Positions 12,946 to 24,100 of a DNA stretch of 64,000 nt are shown here, in pieces. The stretch spans positions 11,904,001-11,968,000 of the forward strand of contig OX637297.1 in the NCBI GenBank assembly GCA_951799445.1, written 5' to 3'. Source of the stretch: Pseudisothecium myosuroides (Eukaryota; Streptophyta; Bryopsida; Hypnales; Lembophyllaceae). The position numbers and the translations under genes are program-made. The notes below the pieces were generated by a model. That model did no database searches. It was given only the letters and a program-made list of their open reading frames with translations, and had not been told where the DNA came from. Numbering within the stretch: the first letter of the stretch is position 1; the number at the start of each line of letters is the position of its first letter.

Positions 12946-13539
12946 ATCTAAATCCCACAATGTGTGTTAAAAGATCCTGGACGGCGGAGCTACGGACCTT
13001 CGAAGTGCCAGAATGTCCTAAAGTTGGTGTTTAAATCCAATTTAACGACAAAGCTTTAAACCTCCCTAGTACTTAGTTCCAAAGTATAGTTTCCAAGACC
13101 TTCTTGGAAAAGTCCAAAATTTAGCTTCCAAGATATTAGTGTTTTAGCATGGGATAGGTATTGCGTGTCCAAGTTTTAGCAAGTCTAGTACTTCATCCAA
13201 ACTTTGGAACTAATCCTCTGGACGGTGAAGCTTTGGCCCTGACACTAACTTTCCATAAATCCAATTTTACTTTGTTAAGTGGGTTCTTGGCCCTAAGGAA
13301 ACCCAAGGGGTTGGATTGAAAAAAAATTAGCAGCCAGCTAGCATATACTAGCCGCATACACCCAGTCGGGCTGGTACCTAGTCAGGCCGGTACCTTGCCT
13401 GGTTTGGTGCTGCTTGGTCCTTCGGTTGACTAATCTTGTTTCACATACATATATGGCTAGACTCCAAACCAAATCGGAATGATACCCCACGGGGTCCCAA
13501 CTTTCATTTTTTTTAATTTTTCGACCAATTAGGATCCAA

Positions 13540-14140
13540 TTAAAAAACCTAGTTAGAAATCCAAATTACAAAGCTAGAGTGAACTTCTAGATTAGAAAGC
13601 CAGATTAGGACCCAAAATTAGAGCTAGAATCAAAACCCAGATTATGACTAAATTAGGACCCAGCTTAGAAAATCTAGTTATAAAAGTTAGTTAGAAATCT
13701 AGATTACAAAGCCAAAATAAATCTTTAGATTAGAAAGCCCAGTTAGAAATCACTAGTAGAAAACGTAGGAATTTTGACAAAATTCTGTTGATTTTAACAG
13801 ATTCCTATTGAATTCAACAGGAAAGTGACCAAAATAACACGTCCAAATCAACAGAATTCTGTCAAAATTCCTGCGTTTTCTACTAGTGAATCCAAATTAC
13901 AAAAGCTAGTTAGAAAATGTAGATTAGAAATCCAATCAGAAAAACTTGATTAGAAAATTCAGATTAGAAATCCAGTTAGAAAACCTAGTTAGAAAATCTA
14001 GTTAGAAAAACATGATTAGAAAATCCCAATCAGAAATCCAGGTAGAAAATCCAGTTAGAAAATCGAGATTTAAAAACCCAGTAGAAAATCCAAATTAGAA
14101 ATCCAATTTCAAAGCTAGTTAGAAATCCACTTTCAAGCCA
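13540..14140. repeat. Degenerate short tandem repeat, AGTTAGAAATCC type
   Basis: About 600 bases consist of loosely repeated units of 12-16 bases such as AGTTAGAAATCC, AGATTAGAAAATCC and CCAGTTAGAAAACCTAG. The array is interrupted by a complete CACTA-type MITE at 13751-13888, and the two sides of the insertion continue the same repeat. Confidence 0.7.
13751..13888. mobile_element. 138-bp CACTA-type MITE with AAT target duplication
   Basis: The element starts CACTAGTAGAAAACGTAGGA and ends with its near-perfect inverted complement, TCCTGCGTTTTCTACTAGTG. The terminal inverted repeat runs for about 40 bases on each side with very few mismatches. AAT lies directly outside both ends (13748-13750 and 13889-13891), the 3-base duplication expected of CACTA elements. 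It has no coding capacity. It sits inside a degenerate AGTTAGAAATCC repeat. CACTAGTAGAAA-type ends are typical of plant CACTA-derived MITEs. Confidence 0.9.
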
Positions 14141-14769
14141 ATTGGATCTAGTCATCAAAACTTCAAGTGGTAACAAGAAAAAAAGGAAAGGGGGAGGAAG
14201 AAAATCAACGCCTCCACGTCACACCTGCACACAAAACTTGCAAATTCCACTCTCACCAACAAAACACAAACACGAACAATGGAGGGAGATAAGAGAAGAA
14301 AGAAATGAAGTAGGGAACAAAAGGAGAGCTAGAGATGATAAATAGTAACCTAGGCCTAGGATTAGGTAGGCTTAGGGGGAAAATCTCGAGAATTTGTGGT
14401 GACCATAATGAGGAGGATCGGAATGACACAAAGAGAAAAAGGTGTAAGGTGGTAGGAAGCACATGAAAACTTCCTTGGAGTTTGGAACCATAGTGTAAGA
14501 CCACCATCAATACCGTAGGTGGAATAGTACTAGTGTAGAAGGAGGGAAGGGGGAAGGGAAAGAAGGAGGTTAGATCACGAGGGAGTACTATTTCTTTCTA
14601 AAATAAGCGGTGAGCTTTGAAAAGAAAAGAAATAACCAAAGGAATATGCCTACAAAAATGTGGATGAAGTTATTTCCAACACCAGCAGTGATGAAGTAAG
14701 TCATTAAACTAATCTTTGGTATTTTTTCCTAATTACTTCTTGATTTTTTTTATTAGACCTTAGTCCGTG
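14141..14769. other. Intergenic, purine-rich patch, no gene assigned
   Basis: A purine-rich segment (14170-14360) and scattered CCTAGG motifs are present. The two opposing ORFs of 67 and 85 residues are low-complexity and unsupported by motifs or splice sites. Confidence 0.4.
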
Positions 14770-15460
14770 ATTAGAAAGATTAGATTAGCGGGAGGTAGAA
14801 GCTTAGATTTAGAAGTTCATAAATTAGGAAGTAGAATTTAGAATTAGATTTAGGAGGTGAAAACTAGAGTGAAGTTGAGAAGTTAAAAAGTTAGAGTTAA
14901 TTTGGAAGTTTAATCTAGGGGTTAAATTCTCAAGTCAAATCTTAGGGTAGTTTAAAAGTAAAAGGTTAGAGTTAATTTAGGAGTCAAAAGTACAAGTAAA
15001 AAAGTAGAAATTAAATGTAAAGATTTTACAGTAAATTTAGGAGGTAGATTTTAAGAGTAGAAATAGGAGTTAAAACTTGAAGTTAGAAATTGAAAGTAGA
15101 GTTAAAAATAGAGGTTAAACTTTAGGATTAAACTTAGAAGTCAAAATTTGGAATAAAAATTAGATAGTAGAATCCAAAGCCAAAAGTAGGAGTTAAAAGT
15201 TAGAGGTAGAAGTTAAATTTTACAGTTAGTTTTAGAAGTAGGAAATGTAGAGTTAAAAGTGAAAACGTTGAGTCAAACCTATAAGTTAAAATTTGGGATT
15301 AATTTAGAAGTCAAAACATAGAGTTAAACTTAGAGGATAAACTTTAGAGTTAGTTTAGAAGTAAAAACTTAGAACTAAAAGTTAAAATGTAGTAAATTTT
15401 AGAAGTTAATCTTAGAAGCTAAAACTTAGAGTAGAAGTTAAAACTTAGAATTAACCTTAG
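14770..15460. repeat. Degenerate short repeat, AGTTAAAACTTAGAG type
   Basis: About 690 bases are built from loosely repeated 10-16 base units such as AGAAGTTAAAACTTAG, GGAGTCAAAAGTT and TTAGAGTTAATTTAGG. The style resembles the array at 13540-14140, but the consensus is different. No gene is present. Confidence 0.65.
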
Positions 15461-16015
15461 GGGTTCCTGGAAGGAACCTAGGGGGGCCCATTCCAATTAA
15501 TTAGGGTTGTTAGAAATGGCACCAACCACCCAGTCTACACTAGACATAGGATAGATAGTTAATACGGTAGAATTTCACTGTTAGATCACTGTAACCCTTG
15601 ATCATCGATAGTTAGCTTGGAAGTCATCACTTACATCTCTAGGCATTTCTTTTGCCCATCCACAATACTTAGAAAACATTAGCAAAGATCCATTGCTTGG
15701 AAGGCATAGTGGACCGCGCTCACAACACACCTTAAATTAAAAAGTGGATAAAAGTTAAGAACCTGTTCGTGTTCGCTTTATTACCAAGGGTGGGTAATCT
15801 AACGCCCACACCTGGCTATATCTATACTCATGTATTAATATTGATAATTGCACTTGCAATTAATGCCAAATTTTGTCTAGACATTTTTTGTATCCACACT
15901 CTATCTATAGTAGTCAAATTCTAAATAACCGAACCAAAAATCACAAAATGCAATCTTTAGAATTTGTAAATTACAAAAATTGTTTCTCTTTCAATGTAGT
16001 TTACACAAAAAGTCA
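15461..16015. other. Intergenic; left flank shared with the 10-kb element copy
   Basis: No gene is seen. The block at about 15684-15800 (CCATTGCTTGGAAGGCA, AAGAACCTGTT, CAAGGGTGGG) repeats, in diverged form, the sequence at 10025-10130 upstream of the other TTAA element copy. The two copies may therefore lie inside copies of a larger repeat. Confidence 0.5.
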
Positions 16016-16019
16016 TTAA

Positions 16020-16949
16020 CCCCTAAAGGACCAAGGCCTTTTTTCTGCCAAAAAACACTCAAAACTGCCATTGCTATAGCAAAAAGTAAAAAAAATTGAA
16101 AATTGTTTTTTTTCCACATCTAACCATAGGATCTTACACCTAACTAGTATGGAAGTGTGTGGAAAAAATTTCAGAAATTTTGACTGCACAAATTGCAAGA
16201 TATTTGCGTTTAAAGTGGGAAAAACAAGTTTTTCAGCTCATTGTAGGACTAGATTTTTTGACTTTGAACATTTTTAAATTAAAACTTTTGCACTACAGCA
16301 TTTTGAGCTTTAAATCTTTATAGTGGAGAATTGAGTTGAGAGTCTAGGAAAAAAAAAATATTCAAAAAAGTTTATTATCATTCTTAAAAAAATTGTTAAG
16401 TAGAAGTAGGTATGAGATAGAAGGAAAATCTAAAATATTCATATATTTTAGATGGAATTAAAATGGACTAATCCCAATGGTGAGATTGTTCTAAAAAGTA
16501 AATCAGATTAAGCAAAAAAAAAATTTGAAAAATTTGAAAAATTGCATTCAGAAATGAATCCTACAAGTTATTTTTTTCAAAAAGATGCTCTAACTGCCCG
16601 AAAAACAAGAATGTCCATAACTCTCTCATAACATATCCAAATGAAATGAATCAAAGCTTTCCAGATGGGCAAAAATATAATCTATGAGAAAAAAAATACT
16701 TAAAAAAAAATTCAAATTTTTGTCCATTTTTTTTTTGCTGCCCAGGTTACCCGCTGTCCCCTGTTTTGAGCTTATTTGGTCATAACTTTTGTTCCCGGGC
16801 ACCAATTGTGAAAAAAATTATATTCCCACAAAGCTTATAAGTTTTTCTATCTCCAAAAAAAGTTTCAAAAAATCAGGAGAAAATTTCAGCCCATAGGTAC
16901 CTGCCCGAAAACGCATTTGTCCCCCAAAGGGACAACGGTCCTTTAGGGG
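16020..16949 (+). mobile_element. TTAA-flanked ~0.93 kb element, intact termini
   Basis: TTAA at 16016-16019 and 16950-16953 brackets an element that starts CCCCTAAAGGACC and ends GGTCCTTTAGGGG. Inside each terminus lies a different short block (AAGGCCTTTTTT on the left, CCCAAAGGGACAACG on the right), which fixes orientation. The interior has no credible coding sequence, only A- and T-runs. It is collinear with the split outer copy at 3952-5752 and inverted relative to the nested copy at 4202-5100. It is most likely a non-autonomous piggyBac-like element; no source transposase lies in the window. Confidence 0.8.
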
Positions 16950-17700
16950 TTAAATATCAATCATTGATTCCAAAGCTTGAAACTTAATCATAGATAGACT
17001 ACACTACTATTAGTAGTCATTAAGGCAGGTGCCAAAAGTACTACATATTCCATCTATTAATAATGCACAGGTTACATTTATCTTTGTAGATTACTAGAGA
17101 TGCTAATACATGAGCCTAGGAATCTAGTGAACAATGTTATAGGTGTCTATATTATGCAAATCTTCCATAATTATTGGGTTCTCATATTATAGATGTTTAT
17201 ATATTATAAATATTTATCTTATATGTACCTTCAATGGTTTTAGAGTATCTACTTATATCTAAATTCAAGGCTCTTATGCTTGCATTTCTATGCTCCTATG
17301 CTAACTAATCAAATATATTCTTAACAATATAGCCATTGAGTACTCTACATACATTGTTTTGTACAAATAAAAACTATAGAACAACCAAATTATACGTGCA
17401 CTATATGTATCACCTTTATATGAAATACCACATCATATTCAATTGATTTTATAAAAACATTTATTTTTTGAATTATTATATAAATGAATGTTTCAGTCCT
17501 CACATCAAAAATGATGCACCTAAAGGCACCAAAATATCTTAGGTAGCACGTAGTCTTCTTTCTAACAAAGATATGTAGTGTTGGTTTTACTTAAGTAAAT
17601 TCTTTGGAATTTGCTATAGGACCTATGATGAATAAATTCTTAAATAACACCAATCTAAATTTAGTCAAAATTATTCGTTATATAGTTTTTCCAATCCAAT

Positions 17701-17770
17701 ACTACAACCTTAAAATATCATCAAAACTTGCATCAACTACAACCTTAAAATATCATCAAAACTTGCATCA
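17701..17770. repeat. 35-bp perfect tandem duplication
   Basis: The 35-base unit beginning ACTACAACCTTAAAATATCA at 17701 is repeated immediately at 17736. The duplication lies in AT-rich DNA without a recognised gene. Confidence 0.85.
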
Positions 17771-17990
17771 ATTCAACACAAAAACAAACACTAAATATAT
17801 TTGTATCATTTGATGGATATCAAGTTACAAAATAAGATTTAATTGATTTAATTAAATTCTTTTGAAGAACATAAAAAAATATACTTTATGTATAAAAAAT
17901 TTCAATTTGGCTTTTCAATAACCGAAATAGAGTTCATTTCATGCAAGCTAAAAGACAAAAATGCAATGTACCACAGCAAAACATGCTAAA

Positions 17991-18889
17991 CCTCTAAAGT
18001 CCAAAAGTTCCTTTAAGGGATACTTGGGATTTTGGGCACGCTTGTGTGACCTCAACTTTTGACATGAACTTTTAAATTTTTTTTGAAGATAAAAAATCAC
18101 ATTAGCTTTCTAAAAATTTAATTTTTATTTCAATCGTTGCTAGGGAGAAAAAATTATGCCACCCTAAGTCTCAAAAACAGTTTGTTGGGAAACACAAAAA
18201 ATTGAATTAAAATTTTTTTTTTTTAAAAGATAATATTTTTGTCTACATCTAAAGCTTTAATTCATTCTATTTGGTCTAATAATGAAAAAAATTATGGACA
18301 ATCTTATTTTCCGAGCAATTTAAGCATCTTTATGAAAAATCAAATTATAAAATTCATTTTTGAATGCAATTTTCACAATTTTTCAATTTTTTTGATTGAG
18401 TTAAATTTTTTTGTATAAAAAATCTCACCTTTGGAATTATGGGGTTTCAATTCCATCTTAGAACTATTAACAATTTAGTGTTTTGTTGAATTTTGAACCT
18501 ACTTCTGCTTAACAGTTTTTTAGTGAATGAAAATCAAGTGTTTTTTTTTAACTTTTCTTCCACAACTCTCAACTCAAATCTTCAATATAAAATATTTTAA
18601 CCTGAAAACTCAGTAGTGCAAAAATTCAAAATTCAAAAGATTCAAAGCCAAAAAATGTAGTTATAGAATGTGAAAAAAACTTGTTTTTTTCAATTTGAAC
18701 ACAAATGTTTCACAATCTACATGGTAAAAGTTTCTAAAATTTCTACTATACAATTTTATTCTAGTTTAGTGCAAGATCTTACAATTAAATATGCAAAAAA
18801 AATGAAAATTTTAAAAGTTTTGCACTTTGCAGTAGAAATTGTAGTTTTGAGTGGTTTTTGAGCCAGGAAGTGCCTTGAGATTTTAGAGG
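17991..18889 (-). mobile_element. TTAA-flanked ~0.9 kb element, diverged copy
   Basis: The copy starts CCTCTAAAGTCC after TAAA and ends TTTTAGAGG before TTAA (18890-18893). Its length (899 bases) equals that of the nested 4.2-kb copy, and the interior blocks follow the same order (GGGATTTTGGGCACG near the left, GAGTGGTTTTTGAGCCAGG near the right). Sequence divergence is high. No transposase is encoded. Confidence 0.7.
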
Positions 18890-19142
18890 TTAAGAAAGAA
18901 AAACTATAGAAATGACATGACAATATTTTGAAATTTGTCAAGCTAATTTTATTTTTGTAGTAGCACACTATAATTTTTGTCTATTAGCTCGCTTCTAAGT
19001 AGCTCTATGTTGGTGGTTCAGAGGCCATACATGACTAATTTTTTCTCTAGTTATCATAAAGTGCTTTTTTTATTTATGTGCATTTGAAGAGAGTAATCTC
19101 AAGTTCTAATTTTACACCAATCAAAAGATAATAATATATTCA

Positions 19143-21149
19143 GTGAATTGGTTTATGGGTTGTGCTCTTTACGAAGCCCTTGGAGAACAACTTCAAGGAA
19201 ACTCATTCCCGCGTTCCCACGCAATCCGGTCCCACGGGCAGGCCCATACGAAAAAACCATGCCGTCAAGGAAGAGTAAGGAAGAGTGCCAATAAGGTCCC
19301 CACACTAGGGGGCCCCACAGTCACTGTCACCGCCGCCATTCTGCCGCCTTCTCACTCCCAGGTTCCAACATAATTATAACTCCCCGTTTACCCGGGCAGC
19401 CCTTGTCCAGTTACCCTGGATTGGGCAGCTGTTGAGGCGAGGGAGCCGTCCAGATGTCGCCCATCCTTTGCCCGGCCCGGTTTTGTGGAACCCTTAATGA
19501 AGGGAGAAGGTGTAGCAGTAAAAGTGTCGTTACCTGCTTCGTTTCAGTGCGCGTTCATGCTTTGCTCTCTCTCTTCAAGCTATCTACGAGTCCTTACTCC
19601 TGGCGATCATCTAGGCCAAAGTTGCGCAACATATGCGCTGCTGTATCTTCTTCCTTCGTGGTTCACCCCCCTGGCTTAGTGCTGTTTCGGGCAGGGAATT
19701 GGATCGCTAGGTGAAGTGAGCCAATATTTTTTTCTCTGTTGAATTGGGCGTCATCGTGGGGAGGGGAGGGGAGGGAGGGGAGGGGGTCGATAATCTCTTG
19801 GCAGGGACGGTTGTTATGTTTTTGTAACGTTTTCTCCTGCCCTGTGGTTCTTGGGATCCTGATTGTGAGGGCCGGCGGGGCCTCTTGTCGTAATTCATAT
19901 AAGTCGTGGACTGCGAAGATCGGCTTTTGTGAGTTGACCCGTGTCTGTTCGTTCTTGAGTTTTATGGTTCTTTGTGGTGGATGTGTGTGTGTATGTGAGA
20001 GAGAGAGTGAGACAGGGAGAGAGGGAGGGAAGAGCGATCGGTTGAAGTTTGTGACTTTGTTTTTCTGGGTTTCTTAATGCTTGGTTTTGGAGGAGTTTAC
20101 GAGAGTTTGTTTTTTGTGGTAACTGGTGATTTTCGGCGGGTTCGTGGGTGATCAACTGCGCTTGGTTTCTTTCTATTTACAGCTGCCCCTACACTGCCTC
20201 TTTCAGACGTATGTGCGCGCGTTTGGTTAGGTAAAGCAGAACTTGCCTCTCCGATATTTTTTCTTTCCGGCATCTGCAGTTCTTCATCGAGTGTGCTGCG
20301 GACTTCATTTCTCATTTCCATACATTGATGTTTGCCGCGGATTTTGTAGTTTTCCCTAAATTCAGTTGAACTTGTATCGTTTTTGTTTTTCAGCTCTTGG
20401 TACCTAGCGTTATCCCACCCAGGTTTATTACTGCACGCTGCCGCGTAAGTGATCCGGAAACCAGGACTGGCGTGGGTGGCTTAAAGGATAAGAGGTTAGT
20501 CCTCTAGAACTTTGTGCTTCTATTGAAGTTTGGCATCATGAGAACCTCTCAGCTGGATTGTGTTACGCTTCTGTATTTCTGGTCTGGCCAGCTCATTTGC
20601 TGAGCAGTGGCGGTCTCACGGACCTGGTGTCTGCAGTGAAGTTACTTCAAGCTCTTGGACTGGTAGGTGGTTAGGAGTGATGCACGGACAGGTGCCGCGT
20701 TCACGCTGTAGCATTATAACTCATGGACCGGCAACTATCTCGTTTGCATTGACACCAGCATTGCGTTTGAAACTGTAGTTTGGATGCATGCTCGAGGATG
20801 ACAGCGCATATGTCGTTCGTTTCGTTGCAGGTTGGAGCGTTTTGACTTGTGTACTGCAGTGTGACGTCGTTCGAAAGCCATGACGTGGTAGATTGGTGCC
20901 TGTTAGTGAAAGAATTGCGTTGAAGTGGGATAGTTGACTAAGGTAGTCATAGGTGAAGGGTTTGTGAGCTAAAGGTGGAACGTCGTTCCGCATTGTACGC
21001 TTGCGATCGCAAGGATTTCGAGCCTGTGCAGTCGAGCAAGTTTCTGTGTAAGATGGTTCTTTGCGGTTGAGGGAAAAAGGCTGAGGCTTTGCTTGAAAGA
21101 ATCTGAGCTGTGATATTTTAGCTTCCGGGTGGTGGGGTTTGGCGATAGC
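19143..21149 (+). promoter_or_regulatory. Promoter and long leader region of the Mei2-like gene
   Basis: Base composition shifts sharply to GC-richer DNA at about 19150, marking the start of the host locus. Upstream of the start codon at 21150 are a G-run block (19757-19790), a GA-rich microsatellite-like segment near 19995-20030 and pyrimidine-rich tracts ending in CAG, such as TTTTTCAG near 20393, that could be acceptors of a leader intron. Several short upstream ORFs are possible. The transcription start cannot be placed from sequence alone. Long leaders with introns are common in plant RNA-binding protein genes. Confidence 0.5.
19757..19790 (+). promoter_or_regulatory. G-quadruplex-type G-run block
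   Basis: Six consecutive runs of three to five G residues are separated by single A residues, a textbook intramolecular G-quadruplex pattern on the plus strand. It lies about 1.4 kb upstream of the Mei2-like start codon, on the coding strand, so it would be in the transcript if transcription starts upstream of it. A role in transcription or translation is inference. Confidence 0.6.
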
Positions 21150-24100
21150 ATGGGCGGGAAAGTCAATGCGGGTTTAGGTGTGCAGCTGCGCAGTGTAGGA
21201 TTGACCAATGCTGGGGACCGCGACCGTGTGGGAAGAACATTAAAGGGTCGGCGTCTCCCTAGTTGCAGCGTGGCGTTGTCGACGCTCTCGACCCAAGATC
21301 TTGGTAGTACCTCAGAAATAATGGGTGAAGAGAGGGCAGGAAGCGTCGCCACCAGCGCGGCCACCAACGACTCGAGCACCCCGTACGTCGAGGCTGGACT
21401 GATACGTGACAGTCTCCAAGAGTTGAGCTTTGAGTCTGGGGAAGGTGCAGATTCAGCTCCAGAGGGCATTGCAGCAGGTGAAAATGAGCAGAAAGGTGGA
21501 TTGCAGGCGGTTAAGAACGATATGCCGTCCAGCACTCCTGAGCTATCTAGTCAATCGGAATCCACAGTCGATATAGATTATGTCATGACGCAGCAGTCAC
21601 ATGGTCATGGCTATGCTGCTCAATATGGCGAGAGCCCCCTGGCGCCCAGGGGATTGACGCACGAATATCGCCCGCCACCAGCATTGCAGCTTCCCGACCA
21701 GACAATCATGGACAATGAGTTCGCAGAATTACATCAGGACAGCGAGAGTGATTATGCACCTTCCAATTTCAGGCTACCTGCCACACTGGTTGGTTCTCCG
21801 TCCTGCCATGGTCCGTGTCACGATGGAAAGGCATTGCTTGATCCCAATGCTAAGGAATATACCCCTGCTCCGTCTCCCTGCATTTCTCCCGTAATGCCAC
21901 AATCTGTAGGTCAGCAACACATTGGTGTACCGCCTTCTTACTCGTTTGAGTCAGGGCACATCTTCGTAGCTGGGCTAGACAATCGTTCAATGATATTTAG
22001 TCCAAGTTACGGATCAGACTCCATAACGTCCATCTTCGGAAATGGATCACAACTTGCGTATGCTCCCAGCTCAGTGACACCTGCTGACTGGGCTAGCACA
22101 GACGTTTCAGATTTGAGCGGCCATCAGGTGGCCCTCAGCGCGGGAGACCATCATCCTGTAACTCGTGCCGTGGTGGCTCAGCCACTTCAATCGTCCCACC
22201 CTTTGCGTTCAATTGGCATACCGCCTTTCCAATCTATGGGACTGCCATCAGTTGGAATTTCTGTGCAAAATGTTTTACCCCACCCTCCAATCTCAGGCAG
22301 AGAGCATGTTTCACGGGCCATCCTGTTGAATGGCGTGCCATCGTCCTTGACTGATGAGCAGCTCAAGATAGAGATGGGGAAATGGGGCGATGTTAGAACT
22401 GTGGTTTCGGACCAGAAACATCAAGGTTTGGTCACTGTTAACTTCTATGATCTTCGCTGTGCTAAGGAGGCCTTGCGAGATATACAGCAACAACATCTCA
22501 ATAAGCAGCAGAGGATGCAGCAGCAGTTTCAACTCTCTCAGAAACAGCGTGGAAGTCCTATCAGTAGTATCTCAAGAGAGCATATAGATACGGCATATGA
22601 GAGGCAGGATGCGGCCAAGCCCTCTGAGTTGCAGACCCAATATAATGGGATAGCCTTTACTACAGCTACTCCTGGGAAGGGCCTCATTAATGGTGTTGTC
22701 ATGTGGGCTCAGTATACACTGCCTAATGGCGCTGCAGCTGGTCCTGATGGTCTGAACCAGGGCACGCTTGTGGTTTTCAACCTAGATGTTGACACCACCA
22801 TGGAGCACCTGAAATCTGTGTTTGAGGCTTACGGTACGTACTGTTTATGTTCATTCTGTTGCTTGCCGCGATCATAACTTGTTGTCTGCATTGGTGATAA
22901 GATGCTGTGCTGCGTTTGTCTTTGGGTATTCCTGTACGCCCAACTTACCGGTGACTGGAATGATTAAATTGGTTACTGCTAGATCTTTTCCCAGAACCGT
23001 TTTTTTCAATTAGCATTACTGACTTAGTATTTTGACGGACTCATTTGCCTATTGAGCAACTGTTCTGACCTTATAATTAATTTGGTTTGGTTTGATTATT
23101 TGTTTCAGAGTGTTGGTTTATCATGAATCGATGGGTGCAGAGTTCTTTGTGGTTCGTCTGGAGTCATTTTCATTGTTTGGAGTTTTCAATCATGTCTCGT
23201 CTTAAGAAACTGTGGTTTTCATATCTTGGAGAACTTAAGGAATACAAAGTCTTCTGAGTACTACAATTGCGTTAGGGTTTTGTCTAAGGTCCATGGAGTA
23301 CAGGTGCTGAAGGTCGATAAGATCGGTATCACTTTGTTGGATGCAGGAGTGTCCGTTGAAATGAGTTTTCTGCTGTTGTTTAAAGGGTTGCTTTCGTTTG
23401 TACACTTTTACGAAAATCATAATTACCTGAGGTTGAAAATGCTCATACATTTGTGAGTTAAAATTTATACGGATCATATGTCCAGGAAACTGAATATTTG
23501 ATTATTCGAGGAGTGCCAACTAGAGAACTTGGAAATTGTTATTCCTGGCAGATGGGTCCTAATCCACGCACTATCTCGTGTTGACGCAGGTGACGTTAAA
23601 GAATTAAGGGAGACGCCAGCTAAGAAACAGCACAAATTTGTGGAGTTTTATGATGTGCGCGATGCTTCGAAAGCTCTCAAAGCTCTGGATGGAACTGAGA
23701 TAAATGGAAAACGTGTTAAGATTGAATTTAGTCGCCCAGGAGGCCAAGCACACAAGGCACGTGCTCAGCTTCAGCATCAATCCCAAGGGACTACCGTATA
23801 CCATCCTTTAACTAGTACTAGGCCCGCATTAGTAGGTTCTGGGCCCAGCGCGGTAGCAGGTCAACCGTTCTACGTGAATTGGAGTGCAGACGCTGCAGGC
23901 ACACCCCTAACAATGCCAGGTCCTCATGGAGGTACTTCTTATCTTTGGGCATCGAACATAGGAACTCCTGTTACCCCATTAGGTTTATCTGTGCCTCAAC
24001 CTTGGAATAGTGGTGGCAATCAGTTACCAAATTATAATTACGCATCCATGCAGGCGGGGCCGTCAAGTAGTGCAAGCCCGCTTGTTGTTATGGCCAGCAT

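Noticed and set aside
11150..13340. LTR retrotransposon
   Set aside because: A TATA-like site and a repetitive leader are present, but no paired LTRs, primer-binding site or gag/pol frame could be found.
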